A DNA stretch of 64,000 nt from Pararge aegeria (lineage: Eukaryota > Arthropoda > Insecta > Lepidoptera > Nymphalidae), in the NCBI RefSeq assembly GCF_905163445.1, contig NC_053197.1, forward strand, positions 15,376,001 through 15,440,000, written 5' to 3'. The position numbers were made by a program, and so were the translations under genes. The notes beneath the pieces are model-generated. The model saw nothing but the letters and a program-made list of their open reading frames with translations, was not told the DNA's origin and did not search any database. Position 1 is the stretch's first letter. Each line of letters begins with the position of its first letter. Of this stretch, positions 15,101 through 24,769 are shown one piece after another.

Positions 15101-15881
15101 AAATATTTTGTCCCAAAGGTGACTTATTGACCACGCTATACTGATAATCAGTAAAGCGTGGTCACTAAGTCAAATGTACACACTTAGTTTTTGTTTTTTT
15201 TATTCCACTTCAAGTTAGCCCTTCACTGCAATCTCCTAGTCATACCCCTTCGTATACTGGGAATTTTATTTTGTTGTTTATACCAAAGGTCTTAATATTA
15301 AAATTAAGGCTGTAACTTAAAGACTTTCTAGGAGTCGTAAAATTTATAAGAATAATATAAGTTATTAAGATTAGTTTTTTAAGTCTCGTTAGTTCAAAGT
15401 TTAAATAGACAGAGTAAACACACTTGGATTGTTAAATTATTTCACTGTATCTTTGCAATTATTTAATTCGTCAAAATAAAAACTAATACCTGGTTTGAGA
15501 GCAAACCTAGACTAAGTCCAGCATTAATGCCCAATCAAACCTTTAACAGGTAGGTTTCTATTTAAAATTAATTATTTCCACATATGCACAACACTTTGCT
15601 TTTATGAGATTTAAACTTATTGCACAAGAAACAAATTCTGTTACTTATACTTCGTTGAATTGTGAAACTACTTAGGTTTTGGTAAGTATATATTAAATCA
15701 CGCTTGCTTGGAAACCGTGTGTACATTTAGATATTTTTAGTATGTGTTTTATATGGAAATAGGCAAATCTTCATCAGATTATTTGGTGTAATTTTTTGAT
15801 GTGTGATTGTGTGTGGCAGCGTTGCAAGCATAATATTAACACTATGATATATTTTTACACATAAAATTAATCCCTTTTTGG

Positions 15882-15922
<41 letters not shown>

Positions 15923-18900
15923 TATTATTTATTATATATATACTACTGCTACTCTAAAGACAGCAAAAGTTTCGGTCCTAATTCCGATTATATTTATTCA
16001 ATTTAAAATCGATTTAGTAATTATTATTTATAATTCGAAGTACCGAGAGTAATGGATGATTTTAAAGCGAATGAATATATTAAAATTAAAAGGGCAATTT
16101 AACCAAAAGGGTCTTTTATATGTGAAAAGCACAGTAACCATTGGGTTCGCTTTTAGGCCTTGAAATACGACATAGTAATTCTGCAAAAAATGGGGTTTGC
16201 CCCATATACTTTTGTGAGATAATGGTACTCATTTCATAGCAAGCCAAACTTAACTAAACTGACATGCAATACCTTAAATCTGGTCATTTAATTATATGTA
16301 TATATTTTTTGTTTTCTCGCTTCGTCTTATACCACATCCTACCGTACACGCTTGTTATATTTTAGTTGCATATTTTTTATTTGGTTTTTTCTTGTTTTGT
16401 TACATAGGGCACGAACCAGGCGAGTGAGCCCCGTATGAACCTAAAATCGAAACTGTTCAATGCGCTAGGTATCAACACAGGGAGCAATACGCCGCCGCAC
16501 CAGTAGTATAGACTATATACCTAGTTGTCTAGGTTTTAATTTTAAGCACTTACTCGCTTCTATGTGAACGCTCCTCGGGCCTCGCGGTGCTAGAGCGAGA
16601 TGGAGAGATAGTGAGCTAATTCTAATCAATTTTATCAATATCTTATATTAGGACACGTTGGCTCATTATTTTTCATTACGAGGATCATTCATGTCTCACA
16701 CTCAAATTTTTTTGCCCGCCTATATATTTGTTGTTTTGTAGTTAAAATGTATAATTTTAACGCTTTATTATTTTATCGTTTTTATTTACGTATAAATGCC
16801 CGGTAAATATCGGTAAATCGGGTGATAAATATAATTATTATTATTAAAAAAAATGTTATCACAATTTTGCCTCTGGAATTCAGTATGGCGGGCTTCTAGT
16901 TTAGTATAATTTATTAGCATGCGGTAGGTTTAGCATTAAGAAAAAAAATACGAAAAAAAAATATTAAAAATATTATTATACGATGGAGATGTGTGATAGA
17001 AATAAAAAAAATAATGAAGCATGTATACCGTCCCGTAAGAGATATAATAATTACTAATATTATAATTATTAAAAATGCTAGATGGTGCGTTTTTTGTATT
17101 TAAAAAAAAATGTTTTAAGATCATGACATTTTGAAGTGTTGAATTTTACGAACTTTTTTTTATCAGTTTAAACTTGTTTACATACATATAGCAATTTTTA
17201 TATGCATAGTATTTTATGTGATATTACGTAAGCATTTAGTTCTAGACAAAACGGTACGTAAAATTCGACCCTGGGCATTTGTTCACTATGACATTGGAAT
17301 CTTAACAAACTCGTTATAGGTCTGCAATCACACGAAGACCATTTAGCCTCGATGTAGCAGTGTAGTATACCGACAGGCGTATTTATTGTGACGTTATTCG
17401 TCGTAAATTTACGTGGTTTTGACGCCAATTATTTTATACACGGTCATAATTATAACTGGCATGTCTACATGTAGTCTACAAAGTAAAATAGTGATAAGGA
17501 TTAGCTATACTTTTAGAACTGTTAATTTAGTCTAGTTAAGTAGTGCATGACTGAATTATCACCAATACAAAAGTCTTACCGGCTAAAAATACAAATAGAA
17601 AGAGAGAAGAGGACTTGGCGCCAAAGGTTTAACCTATTATTTGTGTTCGTGTGATAGATCTACAATAACTAAAATCTATGTCTTTAAAGTAAGTTTTGTT
17701 AAATTTGACGTCAAAACAACACATTGGTCGAGCATCGGTTAGAATTTCAAAATCATAGATAACAAACATGCGCCCGGGACTACAGAATCTAAAATCTATA
17801 ATTGCATTTATTAAGTTGTGGCGTGTCAGAAATATTTATAAATTGATATTTTGCATGTGAATACAACGATTTTATTTTATTCGCTTACGATTATATTATT
17901 ATTGTTTTTATTTTTTTTTAATTTGCTGATAATTTTATTAATGTATAATAATTTTTGCCGGCGAATGCATGGATGTACTTTTTATTGTGAAAGTTTTCAT
18001 GCATATTTTATCTCTTCTTACCAATCAAGTAATGTTTCTTTTGTTCTTTTAAATAATGTTATGCTTAAACTCATTCCAGTGTAGCGTATATGTTTTCGGT
18101 CTTAAGCTTTATGTGAGAGTTGGTGTAGACGCGCATGTAGAAATTCCCGGTTAACCGTATTCGGTTGAATCGGTCGCCGAAGAATTCCATCATGCGCGCT
18201 TAGACTTATATAGGAATTAAATATTTTAGTATTTTTTATAATTTTGATTTTTTATTTGTACGAAGGTGCTGCTTGGGAATGTGAATTTTAATATTACATT
18301 ACATCTTAATTATTATAATATATTATACAAGAGACACAAATTTGTTTTACATCGTTTTATTATTGAGGAATCTCTGATACGAAAACCAAGTCTTAAAAAA
18401 GTACCAAATATAAAAAAAAAATTGCTACCTTGTCTAATTGTCGTGGTTTCGAATGATAACTTTTAATTGTTAATAAATATTTATGTATCATTTGTTTTTG
18501 TTTTATTTTATGATATATTTTTTGGCGATATTACTCCATTATCCATCAATCTAAACCGATTTTGATATTTGTTTCTCATTTGAAAGATGGCTACTCATTT
18601 AGAGTGGGAATATGATAAAGATCAGCAAGAAATAACTCTTACTGTGTAGAATATCTTTGAGCGTTTGGGTCTAGGAAAGCTCCTGACAGGTCGCGATTGG
18701 ATGAAACTGAAGTAAATGTACGATATATAATCGGTTTATTTACTCTACTAACGAATGATTATAATTAAAATTAATGAACTGGGTAAGCAATATTAACTGT
18801 ATGTTACTGAGACGTAAATAAAAAAAAATTATACTGCTGTCATAACCTTGTAAGGTTATGTCACAGAGACTCAGGGACGGGACAACATTTTAAGGCACAT

Positions 18901-21220
18901 TGACCCATATCTCTAACATAATGTAAGTAATTATGTTAGAGAAACGTTTTAATATATTAGAACTGAGCCTGGCATACCCACTGTCTGCATTTTTTTTTCT
19001 ATAACAGTGACTTAAAATAGTATTCGAAGTTCTGCGCACTTGGTTATAGAAATAAGTGCCAATATGCCTTGAACATTTTTAGTTTGACATGCGCTTCTAT
19101 ACTACGCAACCATTCCTCGACTTCGAATGCTCTACGTATAGATACCACATTACGAAGTTTTTGCGCTGCGCCAGAGCTTTTTAAGCAGAGGATTCAAGGG
19201 CTAAATGCAGCCAGTAAGTCTTGATACATCTATTTAGAAACGTTACTTAAAATAATGAATCTCAAAATACCTTTCTTGTGTACTCAAGACTCCTCTAGTA
19301 ACGAATAAACGCTTTTATATTAATAATATTATATTATCGAAAGGCGTGTGACCATCGTGCGTGCACACACATTTCTTTTGACAAGATTTAGCATAGTAGC
19401 CCACTTTTTCTAACATTTCTAAATAATTAAAACAATCTTACCTTGATAATAAAAAACGTATGTTATAATAAATATAATTAAAAAATGATTATCAGGAAGA
19501 GATGTTTTATATTTTTAAAAAAACAACGTTCGTGTTCACAACTTTTATAAGATGGTGAGAAAAAATGGACTCTGTAATACATTATTAGTCATTACCTTCA
19601 TATTTCAAACTCGGTTTGGATTTTTTTGTTCTTTAAATAAAATATGAAAAGGTGAGTCTACAGTGTTATGCAATTTATAGCCCAAACAAAAACTCCTGTT
19701 ACTAAATACTACGATTTCTCTAATCGCACTATAAATAATAACGCATGAAAAGGCATATTGAGATACAAGACCAAAACGCGTGGCTTTCGCTGTTAGTTCT
19801 TTAGATGCATGTGGCATCTCAGACATTCGCTGTTTTATACATTTAGTGGTCATTCATCATCTTTTCAATAAATTTTACGTAATTTTTTTATTATTTTATA
19901 AAAATTGGCAATTTTTTTAGTAACAATAGTATAGGTGGTTAAAATTTACATAAATTAAAAATGGGCTGTCCTTCGAGTTTTCGTTCGCTATCTTTTAAAT
20001 AAAAATTTATTTTTCTATGGATTCGAACCAAACATCCTATTCCATTCAGCAAATATTAAATACCTTACATCTTCATCAGTTTTATAAAACTGTAAAATGT
20101 TATTTACAAGAAAGTAAAAGTGGAATCGTTGTTCGAAAAAGAAATTAGTAAAAGCATGTGCAAGAGAGTACAATAAAATAACTAACAAAGATAACATAGA
20201 CATAACATTTAATTCTAGTTGAACCTATTTGGCAAGGGTCTAATATCACACAGCCTATTCATAGTCATTATTACATATACCTAATTACATAGAGATATGG
20301 CTAAATTTATTTTTAGTTAAATCTATTAGGCAAAGGTCGTTTATCGTGCAGCCTAGGCATATATTTTTACAAGAATGGAGTGTAAATTGCATAACACGGG
20401 GCAGGGCGTGGTGTCTCGCAGTGCAAGTTTCACGAAACTCCGCGAGTCTTTGCGGCGCTCTTCCGTGAGGCTTTTCCACCGCCTCGCCGGACGGCACTCC
20501 GCCCATCTCCCTCCCGACGTAGACTACACCCAATACAACGATCCGGACAGGTTTGTTTTTAGTTTTTCTTTGCTTGTTTACTCCTAATTAGGCATGCATT
20601 TTTTTATTCCTATAATATTTCATATATAATTTGTATGAAATTGTTCTGTTAATACAAAATAAGAATTTGCAAAATATAAATTGCAAGTGATTCAGTTCAG
20701 TAGTTATTTGGAAAATAAATACTGAAACAGTAGTATATTTTACTGAAATATTTTCTTGTTACTGTTCGTCGTTATAATTTGCTGCCAGAAACGTATTTTA
20801 TTTTAGAAACAACACTTTTTAGTAATGACTTCATGTTTTTATTTTATTATAAAAGTTTAATGGCAAATTTTATTTTTCCTTTTAAACCGAAATAAAGATA
20901 CATCTTACTGAATGGTTTTATAAAGTCTGCCGGTTTCCGAGGTTTTTTTTGTATTCTGACTCAAAAGTATAAGTTTATATTAACGTACGTTACACTTATG
21001 GTATAAGTAAGGCGAGGCAGCTTCATTTGAAATCAACAAAGCATAATAATATACTTAACACCAAAACGGCTTGCGGATGATACAATTATTTTAACTACCT
21101 AATAATTGTTTTTTTTTAATTAAATTTCTTTATACTCATAGCAGCATGAAACGCGCAAGCTCCCTGTCCGAGCTCAGTAAGCGGCCGGCTAGCCCCGCAC
21201 CGCCTGGCGACCAGCGGTAG
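65..21220 (+). CDS. Klc: Kinesin light chain, 3' part (5' end outside window)
   Basis: Kinesin light chain binds the kinesin-1 heavy chain and uses its TPR domain to recruit cargo for plus-end transport on microtubules. Exons read in matching phase: 65-189, 382-507, 1327-1405, 9463-9572, 10234-10350 and 12951-13028. They are followed by either 16408-16506 or 20405-20550 plus 21142/21145-21220. The translation holds successive KLC TPR units: [74 protein letters not shown], then VDSPTVTTTLKNLGALYRRQ and GKYEAAETLEDCALRSRKE. These match the animal KLC family almost residue for residue. The heptad-repeat coiled coil that binds the heavy chain, and the first TPRs, must lie upstream of the window. 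The first exon enters in phase 1, completing a Gly codon. The third intron is about 8 kb and full of repeats. The family call is very secure; exon edges are inferred by splice consensus and phase. Confidence 0.95.
382..507 (+). CDS. Klc: Klc exon (TPR)
   Basis: Acceptor ttcgcag and donor gtcagt; 126 nt, exactly 42 codons, phase 0 at both ends. It encodes [20 protein letters not shown] through [10 protein letters not shown], the most conserved TPR of the family. Confidence 0.92.
897..958 (+). mobile_element. Jockey-type LINE 3' end fragment
   Basis: The run from aagtgctatctatata to gaataaaggtatttttgact matches the 3' end of the LINE at 30107-30721. It is a 5'-truncated copy in a Klc intron. 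Confidence 0.55.
1055..1130 (-). pseudogene. tRNA-like sequence, degenerate
   Basis: The minus strand is 76 nt with near-complementary 7-nt ends (AGAGCCG / CGGCTCC), a box A-like TAGCTTAATTGG, a perfect T arm GCAGG-TTCAAAT-CCTGT containing box B GGTTCAAATCC, and a T run just after. I could not fold an acceptable anticodon stem-loop. The acceptor also has an A:C mismatch at its end. I therefore call it a tRNA-derived relic, possibly a SINE head, rather than a working tRNA. Confidence 0.5.
1327..1405 (+). CDS. Klc: Klc exon (TPR)
   Basis: Acceptor ttttttccag and donor gtgagt. It encodes [20 protein letters not shown] and EFGTIDG, leaving phase 1, which the exon at 9463 completes (G plus GC). 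Confidence 0.92.
1494..1700 (-). mobile_element. SINE fragment (tail ttcactgcaat...gatgatgc)
   Basis: Reverse-oriented tail of the SINE family whose fullest copies are at 25431-25740 and 56815-57062. It is diverged. Confidence 0.45.
1868..2037 (+). mobile_element. Degenerate SINE with a 48-bp tandem duplication
   Basis: A box B-like gttcgattcccgagttggg follows a weak tRNA-like head. Two direct copies of a unit beginning gtttacctggtattttttct then start at 1949 and 1997, exactly 48 bp apart and nearly identical. Confidence 0.5.
2330..2462 (-). mobile_element. Repeat fragment with gcataccct / gcacgccactg motif
   Basis: Contains cataccct boxes and ends at gtgcacgccactgc. Related pieces lie at 25208-25247 (same strand) and 54850-54893 (opposite strand), so this is a dispersed repeat of unknown class. 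Confidence 0.4.
3023..3109. repeat. Two adjacent near-perfect hairpins
   Basis: cagtggcattag at 3023-3034 pairs with ctaatgccactg at 3063-3074. An alternative inner pairing is attagcgttt (3041-3050) with aaacgctaat (3058-3067). Next, aactagaaaggg (3082-3093) pairs perfectly with ccctttctagtt (3098-3109) around a 4-nt loop. Confidence 0.85.
3322..3357. repeat. Perfect 16-bp hairpin, 4-nt loop
   Basis: ttaacgtaacaaagtg is followed by caaa and then its exact reverse complement. It lies in the 8-kb Klc intron. Confidence 0.9.
3661..3842. mobile_element. MITE, family with cccgttttcacta inverted ends (copy 1)
   Basis: It starts cccgttttcacta and ends tagtgaaaacgggc, with further inverted similarity inside (cctaggcatcacct at the left, aggcattgcc at the right). 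It is 182 bp with no coding capacity. A second copy lies at 11012-11376. Confidence 0.75.
4070..4255. mobile_element. Possible MITE with imperfect inverted ends
   Basis: cacacaaagtcgccggcggct near 4080 is an imperfect inverted match to agccggcggcgctattgtgt near 4222. The 94-codon frame across it looks like chance. Confidence 0.35.
4696..4885 (-). mobile_element. Jockey-type LINE 3' end fragment
   Basis: It carries the reverse-strand signature tcaaagtcaaaaatatcatt, tagtgagatgatggcgataa and gtcctggtctaagaagaagc, shared with 53288-53512 and (opposite strand) 30470-30721. Confidence 0.65.
5085..5235 (+). mobile_element. SINE body/tail fragment
   Basis: Matches the body of the SINE at 25431-25740: cgatttagcgttcgggtac, ggttagcccgttaccatctt, then a tail caagtgaggtttcagtcaag. 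Confidence 0.55.
5847..6016. mobile_element. Possible foldback/MITE element
   Basis: The outer arms are imperfect inverted matches around aaacaaaga and tctttgttt. The inner arms are accaatcacaa and ttgtgattggt. There is no coding capacity. Confidence 0.4.
9035..9060. repeat. Perfect 10-bp hairpin, 6-nt loop
   Basis: gatccattgc, loop ttgttc, then gcaatggatc. Confidence 0.85.
9463..9572 (+). CDS. Klc: Klc exon (TPR linker)
   Basis: Acceptor gtttcgacag and donor gtacta. It encodes DNKPIWQVAEEREENKHLQK and GEYGGWHKAAK, the KLC-specific insert before the last TPR. It takes in phase 1 and leaves phase 0. Confidence 0.92.
9651..9890 (+). mobile_element. tRNA-derived SINE, family 1 (copy 1)
   Basis: Head gacggccgactagcgcagtg (box A-like), degenerate box B region, then the body signature tcagtgtctgggtgttta, agtacccataac and cgcttactttggggctag, ending in a TATTTATTATT tail. 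The best-preserved head is in the copy at 25855. This resembles the Metulj-type SINEs known from nymphalid butterflies (inference). Confidence 0.75.
9893..9960 (+). mobile_element. Repeat fragment (ctagcggaccccagcgccat)
   Basis: Shares ctagcggaccccagcgc, atctgtcggg and gtgaatctaaac with 26486-26672. It sits between two oppositely oriented SINE copies. Confidence 0.5.
9970..10162 (-). mobile_element. tRNA-derived SINE, family 1 (copy 2)
   Basis: Reverse copy with ccccaaagtaagcgtagctt, acacccagacactgaaaaac and gctgcgccaaccggctgtc. With the copy at 9651 it forms an inverted pair about 80 bp apart, just upstream of the Klc exon at 10234. Confidence 0.75.
10234..10350 (+). CDS. Klc: Klc exon (last TPR)
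   Basis: Acceptor gatattttcag and donor gtgagt; 117 nt, 39 codons, phase 0. It encodes VDSPTVTTTLKNLGALYRRQ and GKYEAAETLEDCALRSRKE, the final TPR of KLC. Confidence 0.93.
10351..12950 (+). other. Klc intron
   Basis: 2.6 kb, AT-rich, holding the MITE at 11012-11376 and reverse LINE 3' fragments around 12540-12720 (cacaggcat..., gcgttcaca motifs). No other gene seen. Confidence 0.65.
11012..11376. mobile_element. MITE, family with gcccgttttcacta inverted ends (copy 2)
   Basis: It begins gcccgttttcacta and ends tagtgaaaacgggc. The left side shares aatcggatgcctagtgaatt with copy 1 at 3661, and it has extra internal sequence (365 bp versus 182 bp). Non-coding. Confidence 0.78.
12951..13028 (+). 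CDS. Klc: Klc exon after the TPR domain
   Basis: Acceptor gcgattttag and donor gttagc; 26 codons, phase 0 at both ends. It encodes ALDMVKQSRSRSGRGPREVE followed by PREHEE. The start aligns with the segment after the last TPR (ALDxV or GLDNV in relatives); the rest is basic and Ser/Arg-rich, then acidic. Both terminal alternatives can join it in phase 0. Confidence 0.8.
14078..14416. mobile_element. Large foldback element (117-bp arms, 105-nt loop)
   Basis: The left arm at 14078-14194 (attatgaaaacgaagctcaa to ccggcaatgta) is a close reverse complement of the right arm at 14300-14416 (tacattgccagtgatctgtt to gagcttggttttcataat). The loop carries ctgaggatgctccggtttcg. The 87-codon frame across the right arm is a by-product. 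Confidence 0.85.
15121..15171. repeat. Hairpin, about 20-bp arms
   Basis: gacttattgaccacgctata faces aaagcgtggtcactaagtc. Confidence 0.85.
15885..15920. repeat. (AT)n microsatellite
   Basis: Uninterrupted AT dinucleotide run of about 16 units. Confidence 0.9.
16408..16506 (+). CDS. Klc: Klc alternative terminal exon A
   Basis: Acceptor tgttacatag in phase 0, then GTNQASEPRMNLKSKLFNAL and GINTGSNTPPHQ before TAG at 16504-16506. This gives a short C-terminus. The 3' UTR would run on downstream; an AATAAA stands at 18472-18477. The stop codon means this exon cannot be followed by the exons at 20405, so it is a true alternative end. Confidence 0.82.
   Translation, partial: GTNQASEPRMNLKSKLFNALGINTGSNTPPHQ
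18472..18477 (+). terminator. Candidate polyadenylation signal for Klc isoform A
   Basis: Canonical AATAAA about 2 kb after the TAG at 16506, in AT-rich sequence without recognisable repeats. In such AT-rich DNA a chance match is possible. Confidence 0.35.
18841..18860. repeat. Perfect 9-bp hairpin, 2-nt loop
   Basis: cataacctt-gt-aaggttatg, with partial extension of the stem outside. Confidence 0.85.
18910..18942. repeat. Perfect 13-bp hairpin, 7-nt loop
   Basis: tctctaacataat, loop gtaagta, then attatgttagaga. Confidence 0.88.
20405..20550 (+). CDS. Klc: Klc alternative terminal part B, first exon
   Basis: Read from acceptor ggggcag at 20398-20404 in phase 0. It encodes GVVSRSASFTKLRESLRRSS then VRLFHRLAGR, ending DYTQYNDPD in phase 2 before donor gtttgt. 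This closely resembles the C-terminal tail of vertebrate KLC1/KLC2, which has a similar RSGSFSKLR...RRSS stretch before a second exon starting MKRASSL. Other nearby acceptors (gtgcag at 20351, acaag at 20372) give the wrong phase. The polypyrimidine tract is weak, so the exact 5' edge is less certain than the coding identity. An in-frame stop lies upstream of the Met at 20375. Confidence 0.8.
21142..21220 (+). CDS. Klc: Klc alternative terminal part B, last exon
   Basis: Joined in phase 2, it encodes (S)SMKRASSLSELSKRPASPAP then PGDQR and TAG at 21218-21220. The MKRASSL motif matches the vertebrate KLC1 tail. The acceptor is a tandem tagcag (NAGNAG), so the exon can start at 21142 or 21145, which adds or removes one Ser without changing frame. 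Confidence 0.82.
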
Positions 21221-22920
21221 CCAACAGTTGGACCCAGCAGACGGAAACTCTTCATCGGATATCTCACCATTACCCTCATCAGAATACTCTCGCTACAATC
21301 ATGATATTACCTAACTTGAAATAATATTTTAAGAGCAAATAGGTTTCTCAAAATAATTTCTGTCATAAAACAGGTCTATCTAAATGACAATGGGTCTGTC
21401 AGAAAAACAATGGGTACATCGAGCAGTGTGGCTGCGAGGTAATTTCAACTAATTACCACAATGTTTTAGGTGTCTGTCTGTTACATTCCTACCCTGCATC
21501 AAGGTGACTTATATTGTGGGTAAAATATTAGTCGTGGGTTTTACTTACCTACTTACAGAGGATTCAGTAAATATTTGAATATTTTATTAAAAGCAGATAA
21601 AAGTAGCTGTTTCAGATTACCCACTAAGAATAGGTACATAAGTTTCAGATTTATTTCAAGGTTATGTGAGATGTTATTACCTAAAGGAGTACAAATCGTA
21701 CCTATACGATTTCGTGTTGATTACAAAACTAGTTAACGAAAGCTTTGAACACTAACCTTTTTAAAGTGCAATATATATATATATCAATGTAAGTTGTATG
21801 TATATATTTTTATAATAAGTATTATTGAAATTAGAACTAAATTTATTAGTAGTAGCCATTATTTACATAAATTAAGTAAGAGGGAACTAGTACTTCATGA
21901 AACTCTTTTATATATTTATTTACTAAACGTATTTTAGTTCTATTGGATTTTTGTTGTGGTTAGAGTTGGCAAAACTGTCTTTGCCTGTACGTTTAATTTA
22001 TAGAAAAAGATATCTTCGTTTAAACTGTCCAAAATTATGTATAATTTGTGGTCGACATAAGTTGGAGTGGGAACTCAAAATTACAGGAACCCAGATCAAA
22101 GAGGAAGGTTAAATTAAGTGTACGGGGTACCAACTGAAGTGTCAAAAATAAAGAGGAATAAGAGAAACTGTAAAGTGCTGTAATAGGAGATACTAAAATG
22201 ACTGAAAGCTGTAAATATGTGGTTTATTTTAGTTCAGAAGTGGGATACGAACCCACAAAAGTGGACTGCGATGAATAAAATAATAGAAATTCTGTTGTCT
22301 TTTTAAAAGTGAAAGTATCATAGCCTGCTAAACTGAAGTAAATACAATGTGCTGAACATATTGGCCAATTTAGAACACTGTCAATGTTAATATTCTTAGA
22401 AATTCTGTACACGCAAACAATTTTATAGCTATTATGACGCGCTACACGCAGAGCAGCGCAGAATGTGGAGGTAATAACATCTCACAATACATAACTTAGT
22501 AAGCGCATTGTCAGTATTTTGCCGTAAAGTGTACTTAATATAAGCTTATCGTGGCTTAATTAATGTGCAAAGCCTTAATTATAAGAAGATAGGAATAAAT
22601 TAATATTTATAAATCTGCGAATAAAATTAAATAAATAAAAGAACCATTTACACGAGGTCAATCACGAAACTTTGCTTTGATTTATAAGCTTCTATTTTTG
22701 TATTGGTGTTAAATAAGTATATTTAAGCCATAAAAATGTATGTAACATTTGTATGGCTCCGTGGTAAATATACTTATGTTCCAATGATTATGCGTGTCAG
22801 AACATGTGGTAGTGGAATTGGTCACTTTGGTATGTGTCGAAGGATTGAACTTCTCATAGGAGTGTTTTGGCGGAATTTATAGAATGATAACTGCTGCTTC
22901 CATAGGTACGACACGATATA

Positions 22921-23505
22921 AGTCCATTCACTATAACTTGTCCCCTATTTTACATACAATACTATTAGCGGGGCAGTTTGGAGTTATTAATAAAAATTAT
23001 AATTAGACGCGTGCTTTTTATAGGCACATATTTGTATTTCTTGACTTTTCTTTACTAAAAATGCAAGTTCTTATACTGCATACAAACCTTTCCCTTGGAT
23101 CACTATTGCTACACGGCAAGCATGGGCGGGAGACAATTATCTCCCCGGGGAAAGGATAAAAATTTATCTTCTCCCACAGCTTAATCAATTCTCAGAGCAC
23201 TGGCGCACACGAGAAATAATATCCAAATAATATATGTGTAAAAATAAACGGGGATAAACTTCTCCTATTCCACGTTCCCGTGTTTAGCAGGTATAATTAT
23301 ATCTCATGTCTGGGGATATAATTCATGTCTCCTGCCCGTGCTAGCCCTGCTGAAAGCTGCATTTAAATCCATTGCGTAGTTAAACGTACGTGTACAAACG
23401 GGGAGCGGTGTTTTAAACTAATTAAAGATATAGAGGACAAGTTATCCTCTCCTCCTCGAATCCTCTTATCTTATATAGTTGGGGACAAGTAAAAGTGAAT
23501 GGACT
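22921..23505. mobile_element. MITE with 26-bp terminal inverted repeats
   Basis: It starts agtccattcactataacttg and ends caagtaaaagtgaatggact, giving inverted termini with few mismatches at 22921-22946 and 23480-23505. Inside are catgggcgggagacaattat, ctccccggggaaaggataaa and ctcagagcactggcgcac, which recur at 32055-32360 and 49858-50172. Non-coding, 585 bp. Confidence 0.8.
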
Positions 23506-23918
23506 GTATTCGAAGATTCCCGGACCACAGACATGAAAGCACAATTCATTGTCCCAGACTAACCACACGCAGAAACCTTTTAACTTATAGACTTTCTTGA
23601 CGGAATGGAATGTGTAGTAACCTCAAAACTGAACGAACATCAGTTGTTGGAAACTACATGTTCAGGGCCAGTATTTTTGCCCAACAATTGGCATACTTAT
23701 TTGTAAAGAGGAGACAATAAATGAATCTAAATTAACTGGTGAAAAGTGGCGAGAACGAGTTTTTAGACAATTGTATTCCGTTGGAATCATCTATAGACTG
23801 TAACAGTCCATTGCAAGACTAAAAGGTCTCTCGCAACGGGAAGGTTTGCTCATAATTACCAAGCTGTGCAAACAGGTTGGGGCTATCAGTAGATGGTAAC
23901 AGAGAACGCTGATGCCTA

Positions 23919-24170
23919 ATGTATTCTTCTACTGTTCGAAATACCAGATTATTTCTACCGCGCACTTGCAAATTATGGAACAATCTCCCATCTGTTGTGT
24001 TTCCTCAAGAATACAATCTAGGGTTATTCAAGGGGCGGATAAACAAATTCCTTAAAAGTCGGCAACGCATCGGTGGCTCCTCTCGCGCTGCAGAGGTTTC
24101 TGGGCGGCGTTGATCACTTACCATAAGGTGACCCACTTGCTCGTTTGCGCGCTATTAATATAAAAAAAAA
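23919..24170 (+). mobile_element. LINE 3' end: reverse transcriptase C-terminus
   Basis: A 64-residue frame (RNTRLFLPRTCKLWNNLPSV, then VFPQEYNLGLFKGRINKFLK) matches the C-terminal end of Jockey/R1-type LINE reverse transcriptases (LWN.LP..VFP..YN...FK). It is followed by a 3' UTR with ttgatcacttaccataaggt and a poly-A run near 24165. Truncated at the 5' end. Confidence 0.75.
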
Positions 24171-24769
24171 ACGTTGCTGCCAATATTCCCTTAGTCGAAC
24201 GACAGCCGCGAGAAGAAGAGGGGAGGTGACAACTGCAATCTGCCGTCACCAAACACATCATGCCTTCCTTTATATGCATGCCGGAAAGCAATAAATAAAT
24301 ATACTACTAATACACACACAGCATTATTTTTATACTTCATTTATGTTCAGTTTAACAGCACAATTACTGACACTAATTCCGGGAAAATAGATTCGCGATT
24401 TTCGACATATTTCTTTTTGTCCATTTCGTGTTTCAAATTCTTACATAGCAGATAAGTTAAGAAGAATATTAGGCAAGTTTGAAATTTTACAGAAAGCTAT
24501 TTTCTTACATTAAAAGTCAATAGGACGTTTATTAAAAATACAATTATTTATTGCTACAAAACTAGTGATTTAGGTAAACGAATACCTGTGCAAAGGTCGT
24601 TCTTGAATTATGCGGCTTCTGTACTCCATTGATGCCATTTTAACCGAAATAAATGATACTGAAGATTTAAGCTTTTTTTATTTACCTCGTCCATCCAAAC
24701 CTAAATGAAGTGATATCCGCGTATAACGCGCGTTTTTTGATTTAAGCAATTCAATATTACTTGCTTTAA

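Larger units (their letters stand above)
13029..16407 (+). other. Klc intron before terminal exon A
   Basis: 3.4 kb, AT-rich. It contains the 339-bp foldback at 14078-14416, the hairpin at 15121-15171, a SINE tail fragment at 15205-15245 and an (AT)n tract near 15885. No gene seen. Confidence 0.65.
16507..20404 (+). other. 3' UTR of Klc isoform A and intron before tail B
   Basis: AT-rich. Two hairpins occur at 18841-18942. Around 20217-20360 there are two degenerate copies of a segment (ctatttggcaagggtct... and ctattaggcaaaggtcgt...) that runs up to the tail B exon. No independent gene seen. Confidence 0.55.

Noticed and set aside
20375..20404. Met at 20375 as start of a separate small gene
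   Set aside because: The following sequence is a KLC tail in phase with the upstream Klc exon; no promoter evidence, and the second exon continues the KLC match.
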